From Polyangium jinanense (GTDB lineage Bacteria; Myxococcota; Polyangia; Polyangiales; Polyangiaceae): a DNA stretch of 64,000 nucleotides. Positions 8,253 through 14,963 of the stretch are shown in pieces. The stretch covers positions 62,001-126,000 of the forward strand of contig NZ_JAGTJJ010000006.1 of the NCBI RefSeq assembly GCF_028435365.1, in the 5' to 3' direction. The first letter of the stretch is position 1. Every line of letters starts with the position of its first letter. The notes under the pieces were generated by a model, which saw only the letters and a list, made by a program, of their open reading frames with translations, did no database searches and was not told the origin of the DNA. A program made the position numbers and the translations under genes.

Positions 8253-9815
8253 ATGAACGAGATTCCCTACTCCTCGGCCTTGCCCTTCCCGGTCCTCGGC
8301 GCGCTCATCCTCGTGCCGCTCCTCGCCGCGGCGTTCGTCCGTTCCCTGAAACACGCGCGCCACATCTATGCCATTGGCCTCGGCGGCGCCGCGCTCGAGC
8401 TCGTCCTCGCCGTCATGGTCGTGGCCCGATTCGAGCGGCACACCTCCGCGCTCCAGCTCGTCGAGCGTGTCCCGCTCTTCGGCAACTTCGCCTATCACGT
8501 CGGCGTCGACGGCATCAGCGTCCTCTTTCTGCCGCTGACGGCGCTGCTCGCGCTGCTCGTCATCCTCCACGCGCAGGTTGCATCCAAAGAGCGGCCCGGC
8601 CATTACCTCGCCGCCATCTTTTGCCTCCAGTCGACGCTCATGGGCGCGTTCGTCGCGCTCGATCTCCTGCTCTTCTGGGCGTTCGCCGCGCTCGAGCTCG
8701 TGCCCGGCACGCTGCTCGTGCGGAGCTGGGGCACGGGGCCGGGGAGGCACGCGGCGGCGCGTCGGTATGCGGCGCTCAATGCGATGGGCGTCCTGCTCGT
8801 CCTCGCGGGCGCGCTCGTCCTCGGCCGCGTCACCGGTGGTCGATTCTCCTTCGACGCGCTGCTCGACATGCCCGCGCCGGCACGTGCGCAATCCCTCGCG
8901 TTCTGGCTCTTCGTCCTCGGCTTCGCCATCCGGATCCCGCTCTTTCCTTTCCACGGATGGCTTCCGCCCGTCATGGCCGAGGGCCCGGTCGTGGGCGTGA
9001 GCGTCTTCCTCGTCGGCGCCAAGCTCGGCGTGTACGGCCTTCTGCGATTCGTGGTCCCGCTCCTCCCCGTCGCCGCGCATCGACACGGTTCCATTCTGGC
9101 GATCCTCGGCGTCGTCGGGATGCTCTACGGCGCCCTCCTCGCGCTCGTCCAGACAAACCTACGGCGCCTCGTCGCATTCGCCTGCCTCGCGCACACGGGC
9201 GCCGTGCTCGTGGGGCTCTCGGCGCTCAACGTGGAAGGACTCTCGGGCGCGCTGCTCGTCACGCTGAACGTCGGCCTGAGCGCGGCCGGGCTTTATTTCG
9301 TCGCGGGCTTCTTGCACCGCCGCCTCGGCTCGACCGAGATCGAGCGCGCCGCGCGGCTTTCGCATCGCGCGCCTCTGCTCTCGTTCACGTTCCTGCTCGT
9401 TGGCCTCTCGACGATCGGAATGCCGGGGACGAGCGGCTTCGAGGCCGAGCACCTCGTCGTCGTGGGCGCGCTCGGCGCGCGGCACGGCATCATGGCCATC
9501 GCGGTCGGCCTCGGCAGCTTGCTCGGGGCCGCCTATTTGCTGCGTTATTTCCAGCGCGCCTTCCTCGCCCCCGCCGCGTCCCCGCCTGGCTCTCCCGCGG
9601 CCGAGGCGAAATCGACGCGCGGCAAGAGCGTGCGTGACCTGAGCGCGCGTGAGCTCGTCATTGCCGGCGCGGTCGGCGCGATCATCGTGGGCCTCGGGCT
9701 CTTTTCTCACCCCTTGCTCGAGGTCGTGGACGGCTCGGTCCGCGCCATGTCCACGCGGCTCGAGCACGCCAAACCGCATTCGTCCCTCGTGATGCACGGG
9801 GAGGGCGCCCCGTAA
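8253..9815 (+). CDS. NuoM/MrpD-like membrane subunit with altered channel residues
   Basis: About 520 residues, polytopic, related to NuoM: YHVGVDGISVLFLPL near the N-terminus and IPLFPFHGWLPP in the centre. The helix-7 lysine is replaced by arginine (R227, FAIRIPLF), and the helix-5 glutamate position, five residues before the conserved LVP proline, holds alanine, with a glutamate two residues later (ALELVP). The changes suggest a modified or structural role in the complex. I chose the ATG at 8253, two bases after the dabB stop; a TTG at 8247 in the same frame would overlap it. The operon continues after 23 bases. It may be an MrpD-like spacer subunit; its substrate ion is unknown. Confidence 0.82.
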   Translation: MNEIPYSSALPFPVLGALILVPLLAAAFVRSLKHARHIYAIGLGGAALELVLAVMVVARFERHTSALQLVERVPLFGNFAYHVGVDGISVLFLPLTALLALLVILHAQVASKERPGHYLAAIFCLQSTLMGAFVALDLLLFWAFAALELVPGTLLVRSWGTGPGRHAAARRYAALNAMGVLLVLAGALVLGRVTGGRFSFDALLDMPAPARAQSLAFWLFVLGFAIRIPLFPFHGWLPPVMAEGPVVGVSVFLVGAKLGVYGLLRFVVPLLPVAAHRHGSILAILGVVGMLYGALLALVQTNLRRLVAFACLAHTGAVLVGLSALNVEGLSGALLVTLNVGLSAAGLYFVAGFLHRRLGSTEIERAARLSHRAPLLSFTFLLVGLSTIGMPGTSGFEAEHLVVVGALGARHGIMAIAVGLGSLLGAAYLLRYFQRAFLAPAASPPGSPAAEAKSTRGKSVRDLSARELVIAGAVGAIIVGLGLFSHPLLEVVDGSVRAMSTRLEHAKPHSSLVMHGEGAP

Positions 9816-9838
9816 GGGCGCTCGGGAGGCGTTTCGTC

Positions 9839-11365
9839 GTGCAAATTCGCGAGATCTTCGCCGCAGATCAGGTCGGTTTTCCCGTCCTCTCCACGCTGAT
9901 CTTCCTCCCCCTCGCCTGGGCGATCCTCGTCCTCGCGATCGGCGACGAAAGACGCGCGCGGTGGACGGCGCTCACCGGCGCCGTGATCGAGCTTTTCCTC
10001 TCGCTCTTCGTGCTCGCGCGGTTTTCGCCCGGCACGCCCGACGTGCAATTCGCCGAGCGGCGCCCGTGGATGCCCACGCTCGGCGCGAGTTATCACCTCG
10101 GCGTCGATGGCATGAGCGTCCTCTTTTTGCCCGTCGCCTCGATGCTCACGGTGCTCGTGCTCGTCGCCTCCTGGCACGACGTGAAGACGCGCGCCCGCGG
10201 CTTCTGCGCGTCTCTCCTCGCGCTCTCCGCGATCGTCGTGGGCATCTACGCGTCGCTCGACCTCGTCCTCTTTTTCGTGTTCTGGGAGGCGTCGCTCGTC
10301 CCCATTTATTTCCTCGTGAGCCTCTGGGGCGTGGGCCCCGAGCGCCGGTATGCGGCGATGAAGTTCGTGCTCACGATGCTCGCCGCCTCGGGGCCGCTCC
10401 TCCTCGGCATCATCCTGCTCGCGGTCGGGGGCCGGCAAAACCCGGCCGATCCGTACACCTTCGACTGGCTCGTCCTCCGCGCGCGGCCGGTCCCGGCGGC
10501 GATTGGCCCGATCGTGTTCTTCACGATGCTCACCGGCTTCGCCGTCAAGGGCCCCTTCGTCCCGCTCCACACCTGGATGCCCACGATGCTACGCGAGTGC
10601 CCCGTGGGGATTGGCGTCCTTTTGACCGGGCTCAAGCTCGGCAGTTATGGGGTGCTCCGCTTCCTCGTGCCGCTGCTCCCCGAGGCCACGGCGCGTTATG
10701 CGTGGCTCCTCGGCGCCATCGGCGTCACGGGCGTCGTGTACGGCGCGCTCGTCGCGCTCGTCCAGCCAAACCTGCGGCGCATGCTCTCGTTCTCGTGCCT
10801 GAGCCACGTGGGTATCGTCCTCGTCGGCATCTCGTCGGGCAAAGCGGAGGGCCTCTCCGGCGCGGTGCTCGCGATGCTCAACCTGGGTTTGTCCGCGACG
10901 GGTCTGTTTTTCCTGACCGGCTTTTTGCAGAGCCGCGTGGGCTCGTCCGAGGTCTCGGCGCTCGGCGGCGTCGCCCAGAAAGCGCCACGCGCGGCCGTGA
11001 TGTTCTTGCTCTTGAGCCTCGCAGGCATCGGCGTCCCCGGCACGAGCGGCTTCCCCGGCGAGCACCTCGTCCTGCTCTCGGCCTACGAAACGAGCCTTCC
11101 GCTGCTCGGGTTCGCGCTCCTCGGCACGATCCTCGGCGCGGCCTACGTCCTCCGGGTCTTCGAGCAGGTCTTCCTCGGCCCCGTGACGCGCCCGCGCGTC
11201 GCCTCGATGAAGGACCTCCGGCCCCTCGAATGGGGCGTCGTCGGGTGCCTCGCCATTCTCGTGCTCGTGGTCGGCCTGTATCCGCGGCCTTTGCTCGCGA
11301 TCGTGGGCCCGAGCGCCGAGGCCCTCGCGCGCCCGGCGACCTCGGCCGTCGCCGCCCACCCGTGA
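9839..11365 (+). CDS. NuoM/MrpD-like proton-translocating membrane subunit (last of operon)
   Basis: A 508-residue polytopic protein with intact family residues: helix-5 glutamate E150 in FFVFWEASLVP and helix-7 lysine K237 in AVKGPFVPLHTW. YHLGVDGMSVLFLP is shared with the preceding gene, so the two look like diverged duplicates. The start is a GTG at 9839 preceded by GGGAGG about ten bases upstream, which decides the start. With the first NuoM-like gene, DabB and the preceding gene it brings the operon to four antiporter-like subunits around one DabA. Its last codons lie 25 bases before the ECF-type promoter of the sigma factor gene, so that gene may be read both from the operon and from its own promoter. 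Confidence 0.85.
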   Translation: MQIREIFAADQVGFPVLSTLIFLPLAWAILVLAIGDERRARWTALTGAVIELFLSLFVLARFSPGTPDVQFAERRPWMPTLGASYHLGVDGMSVLFLPVASMLTVLVLVASWHDVKTRARGFCASLLALSAIVVGIYASLDLVLFFVFWEASLVPIYFLVSLWGVGPERRYAAMKFVLTMLAASGPLLLGIILLAVGGRQNPADPYTFDWLVLRARPVPAAIGPIVFFTMLTGFAVKGPFVPLHTWMPTMLRECPVGIGVLLTGLKLGSYGVLRFLVPLLPEATARYAWLLGAIGVTGVVYGALVALVQPNLRRMLSFSCLSHVGIVLVGISSGKAEGLSGAVLAMLNLGLSATGLFFLTGFLQSRVGSSEVSALGGVAQKAPRAAVMFLLLSLAGIGVPGTSGFPGEHLVLLSAYETSLPLLGFALLGTILGAAYVLRVFEQVFLGPVTRPRVASMKDLRPLEWGVVGCLAILVLVVGLYPRPLLAIVGPSAEALARPATSAVAAHP

Positions 11366-11390
11366 TCACGCGCCCCGTCGCGCCCGCCCG

Positions 11391-11418
11391 GGAACCCGGG
11401 CCGAGCTCGTTCCGTCCC
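11391..11418 (+). promoter_or_regulatory. Putative autoregulatory ECF-type promoter
   Basis: GGAACC at 11391-11396, 16 bases, CGTCCC at 11413-11418; the element from GAGCTCGT through CGTCCCAC is nearly identical to the one in front of the dab-like operon (600-635). The -35 box lies in the inverted repeat GCCCGGG-AA-CCCGGGC. ECF sigma factors commonly drive their own gene, and this site lies directly upstream of one. Confidence 0.65.
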
Positions 11419-11538
11419 ACTCCGGACATGCGCGCCACCTCCGAATCACCGGCGTTCTCCGCGGAAGGACCCATCTTCCGCTTTCCGGGGGTGGCCCCGC
11501 GTCTCGACTACGCTAGAGTGGCCCCGTCGTCGTCGCCC

Positions 11539-12159
11539 ATGCTCGACGGGTTCTCCATGGCCGCTCCGCAATCCACGTCCCTCGCGGAAGGCCGCGCGCA
11601 GTTCGAGGCGGCGGTTCGCCCGGTCCTGCCACGGCTCTATCGATTCTGCCTCGCTCTCTCGGGCGACAGCGACCGCGCCGACGATCTCTTTCAGAACACG
11701 CTCATCAAGGCTTACGCGAACGCAGCCTCGTTCGAGGGCCGGAGCGACCTCGTGGTCTGGATTTGCGGGATTGCCCGGCACGAGCACCTGGAGGCGCGGC
11801 GGACCGAGGCGCGGCGGCGCGGGCTCTTCGAGCAATTCGTCGATGCTTGCGCGTCGGCGTTCGGGTTCGGCGCGGAGGACGAGCGAAAAAGCCCCGAGGC
11901 GATGGTGATCCAGAACGAGCACGCGGGGCAGCTCCTCGCGTGCTTGCAGACGTTGCCCGAGGAGTTCCGCACGGTGGTGGTCCTCTGCGACATCGAGGAG
12001 CTCGGATACGATCGCGTGGCCGAGATCCTCGGCGTCCCCAAGGGGACCGTAAAAAGCCGACATGCCCGCGGGCGCGCGCGTCTGCGCGTGGCCTATGAAA
12101 AGCTCGTGGCGGCGAAGCCCGAAACGCCGGCGAGGGAGGAGGAGGAGGAATCGACATGA
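11539..12159 (+). CDS. ECF-type RNA polymerase sigma factor
   Basis: About 206 residues with the two ECF domains. Region 2 runs from about LPRLYRFCLALSGD through RADDLFQNTLIKAY to VVWICGIARHEHLEARR. Region 4 comprises LQTLPEEFRTVVVLCDIEEL and the helix-turn-helix VAEILGVPKGTVKSRHARGR. Such factors redirect RNA polymerase to GGAAC/CGTC-type promoters, exactly the motif found before this gene and before the inorganic-carbon operon. I place the start at the ATG at 11539; an ATG at 11557 is equally possible. An upstream in-frame ATG at 11428 would fall almost on the predicted transcription start. The stop overlaps the ATG of the next gene (ATGA), so sigma factor and putative anti-sigma protein are probably co-translated. 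Confidence 0.92.
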   Translation: MLDGFSMAAPQSTSLAEGRAQFEAAVRPVLPRLYRFCLALSGDSDRADDLFQNTLIKAYANAASFEGRSDLVVWICGIARHEHLEARRTEARRRGLFEQFVDACASAFGFGAEDERKSPEAMVIQNEHAGQLLACLQTLPEEFRTVVVLCDIEELGYDRVAEILGVPKGTVKSRHARGRARLRVAYEKLVAAKPETPAREEEEEST

Positions 12160-12761
12160 ACTCGAAAGACCTGCCCCCGCTCCCCGAGAAGCTCGAGGAG
12201 GAGATCCGCGCCCTCCGCCAGGTCAAGCCTCCGCAATCGCTCGTCGAGCGCACGTTCTCGGGTCTGCCCGAGCGCTCGACCTCCGAGCGTCGCACGACGA
12301 ATGCCCCGGCCAAACCCCGCCCGAGCGGTGGCTCGGCCTTCGTGCGCCTCGTGCCCGCGATGGCCCTCGCGGCGGCGCTCGTGTATGGCGTCTGGGGACA
12401 CGTGCGCTCGAAGGGCAACGAGGTCGTGCTCGTCGAGGAGCGCGCGGTCGCCTTGCCAGAGGCGGGGCATGCCTGGACCGAGCTCCACCTGCAGACGCAA
12501 CACCACGACGATCAGCCGGCGCTCGTGAGCCTCGAAGTGCCCACGCACGTGCGCGTGCAGCTCCCGTCGGAGAGCGAAGCGAAACTCGAACGGCATTGTG
12601 TCGAGGCGCGCTGTGTGCACAAGTTCACGCATCACAATGGGAGAGGCGTGCCTTTGCGGGTCGCCGTCACGCACCCGGGCCGCTACGAGATTCACGTCCG
12701 GCACGAATCGAAGAAGGCCGCGCTCCGCGAGCAGTTCGTGCTGACGGCCAGCCGCGATTGA
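12156..12761 (+). CDS. Single-pass membrane protein, probable anti-sigma factor
   Basis: The product has 201 residues: a charged N-terminal cytoplasmic part of about 60 residues, one hydrophobic segment at about 62-81, and a periplasmic beta-rich C-terminal part of about 115 residues containing two cysteines (HCVEARCVH). This topology, and the four-base ATGA overlap with the ECF sigma gene, are those of an anti-sigma factor that holds its sigma factor at the membrane. No zinc-binding HxxxCxxC motif of the ZAS family is visible in the N-terminal part, so the call rests on context and topology. The periplasmic part could sense the signal, perhaps envelope state or ion/CO2 status; that is inference. 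A GC-rich hairpin follows its stop. Confidence 0.6.
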   Translation: MNSKDLPPLPEKLEEEIRALRQVKPPQSLVERTFSGLPERSTSERRTTNAPAKPRPSGGSAFVRLVPAMALAAALVYGVWGHVRSKGNEVVLVEERAVALPEAGHAWTELHLQTQHHDDQPALVSLEVPTHVRVQLPSESEAKLERHCVEARCVHKFTHHNGRGVPLRVAVTHPGRYEIHVRHESKKAALREQFVLTASRD

Positions 12762-12767
12762 AATACT

Positions 12768-12795
12768 GCGGCGGCGGGGAACACCCCGGCGCCGC
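12768..12795 (+). terminator. Putative hairpin terminator after the sigma/anti-sigma pair
   Basis: A 12-bp stem with one mismatch (12768-12779 with 12784-12795) and an ACAA-type four-base loop begins 7 bases after the stop codon at 12761. No T-run follows, so it could also be an mRNA-stabilising structure. Confidence 0.4.
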
Positions 12796-12869
12796 ATTGA
12801 TTGAAAGATAACCATCCGGGCCCCGGGGTGCCGCGCCCTTTTGCGCGCCGCCTCCGGCTCGTCCTGCCG

Positions 12870-12888
12870 CGCCAACCCGGGTTTGGCG
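12870..12888. promoter_or_regulatory. Near-perfect inverted repeat upstream of the porin gene
   Basis: CGCCAACCCGGGTTTGGCG is an inverted repeat with one mismatch, lying about 50 bases before the porin start. Its size and position suit an operator, but no regulator family is recognisable from it, and it lacks the ECF-type boxes seen elsewhere. Confidence 0.3.
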
Positions 12889-12938
12889 GCGCGCTCGTTC
12901 GTCCTGGTACGTCCGCGCTGCGGACCGCTGGAGGTATC

Positions 12939-14108
12939 GTGTCTCATCGCATTCGCGCGCTCGCGAGCGGCCTCGCGTCGCTCGCCATGGCCTCTTTTTT
13001 CGCGCTCCCCGCCGCCCGCGCCGACGCGCCCGCGAAGAGCGACAAGTTCGAATTCCACGCCTCGCTCGCGGACGGGCTCGGATTCCGCACCGAGCAGGAC
13101 AAATTCGTCCTCGACGCGGGCGTGCTCAGCCAGACGCGCTTCGATCTCATCTCGAACAGCGACGGGCTCTCGAGTGATGGATTCAACGTGGCCGTCGTAC
13201 GCCCGTACATCCGGGCCCGCGCATTCCACGATCAGGTCCGCTTCTTCGTGCAACCCGAGTTCGCCACGGCCACGCCGAAGCTGCTCGACCTCGAAATCGC
13301 CTGGCAGCCGATGCCGGAGCTCGGCATCAAGGTGGGCCAGTTCTTGACGCCGTTCAGCCGGGCGTTCTTCACGCCGGTGCCGATCCTCCAGTTCCCCGAT
13401 TTCTCGCGCGTGAACGAGAAATTCAGAGCGGGACGCGACACCGGCATGATGCTCTTCGGCTCGACCGGCAAGGGGCGTCTCGAGTATTACGCGGGCGCAT
13501 TCAATGGAAACGGCATCGACAAGGGCGGCAACGACGACACGTCCGTGATGGCCATCGGCCGCCTCGCGGTGAGCCCGGTGCGGGCCATGCCGTACGACGA
13601 GACGCCTTCTTTGCGTGGCGCCGTTCCTTTCGGGATCTCCATCGGCGTCAATGGCATTGCCGATCGCGCGCACCCGACGAAGCAGCAGACGGACCCCGCG
13701 ACGGGCCAGCAAACGACCGTGGCCTTGCCAGCCGAGACGCGCCTCACCGCGGGCGCGGACGTGTTCATCGCCTGGGATCGGTTCACGTTCCTCGGCGAGG
13801 CGTATGCAAGGCAGGTGCAGCCCGACGAGGGCAAACGAATCCAGGGATTCGGGGGATATGCGCAGGCGGGGTATTTCGTGGTGCCGAAGCGCTTCGAGAT
13901 CGCGGCGCGCGCGGGCGTGATGGATCCGGACACGTCGAAGCCGGACACCGAGCGCAGCGTCGAGGGGCTGCTCAATGGGTACGTCGTCGGCAACCACCTC
14001 AAGATGGGCTTGCGTTACATGTGGCTACGCACCGACGCGAAGACGGCCGACGGGTACGCGGCCGGTACGAACCACAAGCTGACCTTCCAGATGCAGCTCT
14101 GGATCTAG
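12939..14108 (+). CDS. Outer-membrane porin, phosphate-selective porin O/P-like
   Basis: The start is the GTG at 12939, with GGAGG directly upstream. The first 30 residues are a signal peptide (hydrophobic core ASGLASLAMASFFALP, then AARADA as likely cleavage region). The mature part of about 360 residues alternates polar and apolar residues and ends in an aromatic-rich strand (LTFQMQLWI), as in 16-strand porins; motifs such as VRPYIRARAF, GQFLTPFSR and GYAQAGYFVVPKRFE fit the OprO/OprP-like family. These porins let anions cross the outer membrane. It follows the sigma/anti-sigma pair but has its own upstream region. A role in anion or bicarbonate entry alongside the adjacent transporter is attractive but unproven. 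Confidence 0.78.
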   Translation: MSHRIRALASGLASLAMASFFALPAARADAPAKSDKFEFHASLADGLGFRTEQDKFVLDAGVLSQTRFDLISNSDGLSSDGFNVAVVRPYIRARAFHDQVRFFVQPEFATATPKLLDLEIAWQPMPELGIKVGQFLTPFSRAFFTPVPILQFPDFSRVNEKFRAGRDTGMMLFGSTGKGRLEYYAGAFNGNGIDKGGNDDTSVMAIGRLAVSPVRAMPYDETPSLRGAVPFGISIGVNGIADRAHPTKQQTDPATGQQTTVALPAETRLTAGADVFIAWDRFTFLGEAYARQVQPDEGKRIQGFGGYAQAGYFVVPKRFEIAARAGVMDPDTSKPDTERSVEGLLNGYVVGNHLKMGLRYMWLRTDAKTADGYAAGTNHKLTFQMQLWI

Positions 14109-14165
14109 GGGGAGATGGAGTCCGGGACCTGTGGCTGTGCCCCCCAGCACGATCTCGACCGTAAT

Positions 14166-14180
14166 TGAAAACGATTTTCA
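14166..14180. promoter_or_regulatory. Probable Fur box
   Basis: TGAAAACGATTTTCA is a 7-1-7 inverted repeat with a single mismatch, close to the Fur consensus half-site TGATAAT, in an AT-rich patch that stands out from its GC-rich surroundings. It lies about 50 bases before the start of the siderophore-interacting protein gene, as expected for repression by iron. Confidence 0.65.
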
Positions 14181-14231
14181 TTGTCATGTTCATCAACGGC
14201 GGGTAGAGTTCGGCCTCAGAGGGTGCCGACC

Positions 14232-14930
14232 ATGCCCGAGATGCCTGCTTTTCTTGCCAATGTCCTGGAGCCTCGCTTCGGCCGCCGCGCCGAGGTGACG
14301 GGAGTAGCGGACCTCGCGCCGAAGCTCCGCAAGGTGCGCTTCGAGGGGGAGGCGCTCCGAGGCGTCACCTTCAAAGCCGGCCATGAGGTGGAGTTCCGCG
14401 TGAGTGATCGGGCGTTCCGGCATTACACGCCCTCCGCATTCGACGCGCGCGCGGGCGCCATGGAGGTGGTGTTTTTCCTGCACGGGCAAGGCCCAGGCTC
14501 GCACTGGGCCGCGAATCTGCGCCGCGGGCAAACCACGAACGTGCTCGGGCCGGGCGGGAATTTCGTGTTGCGGGACGCTTCCAAGCACGTGCTGCTCGGC
14601 GACGAGACCGCGCTCGGGCTCTTCGCGTGCTTCGCGCGCGCAGCGCCGGGGCAATGCATCGGCGCGGTCGAGGTGGCTCGCGGAGGAGGCGGCTGGCCCG
14701 AGCTTCTGGGTCTCGATCTCTCCGCCGCGGAGAGGACGGGGGAACGCGGCGACGCGCTCTTGCAATGGCTCGAGGCGAACGAGCCCGCGCAGAGCGCGGA
14801 CGTCTGCTTTTACCTCGCGGGGCATACAGGCTCGCTCGTCCGGATACGCGAGTGGCTGCTGCAACGAGGTTTTTCGCGTCGGAGCATTCGAACGAAGGCT
14901 TACTGGGCGGACGGGAAGCGGGGGCTGTAG
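14232..14930 (+). CDS. Siderophore-interacting flavoprotein (ferric-siderophore reductase family)
   Basis: The 232-residue protein belongs to the SIP family of FAD-dependent, NAD(P)H-using ferric-siderophore reductases related to ViuB/YqjH. An N-terminal barrel carries the FAD-binding RHYTPS motif (residues 63-68); a C-terminal nucleotide-binding part includes LLGDETALGLF and ends FYLAGHTGSLVRIREWLLQRG, as in the family. They release iron from ferric siderophores in the cytoplasm. I start at the ATG at 14232, which gives an N-terminus typical of the family; an upstream in-frame ATG at 14181 would sit next to the Fur box. The Fur box predicts induction under iron limitation. It converges with the kinase gene downstream. 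Confidence 0.82.
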   Translation: MPEMPAFLANVLEPRFGRRAEVTGVADLAPKLRKVRFEGEALRGVTFKAGHEVEFRVSDRAFRHYTPSAFDARAGAMEVVFFLHGQGPGSHWAANLRRGQTTNVLGPGGNFVLRDASKHVLLGDETALGLFACFARAAPGQCIGAVEVARGGGGWPELLGLDLSAAERTGERGDALLQWLEANEPAQSADVCFYLAGHTGSLVRIREWLLQRGFSRRSIRTKAYWADGKRGL

Positions 14931-14963
14931 ACGCGGGGTCCGCGGCTTGCGCCACAAGAGGGA

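Noticed and set aside
689..11365. A respiratory complex I (nuo) operon
   Set aside because: Only NuoL/NuoM-like subunits are present, combined with DabA; no nuoA-K core, NADH or quinone-module genes.
11428..11538. N-terminal extension of the ECF sigma factor from the ATG at 11428
   Set aside because: This ATG would lie about 10 bases after the predicted -10 box, leaving no room for a ribosome site, and the added residues do not resemble a sigma region.
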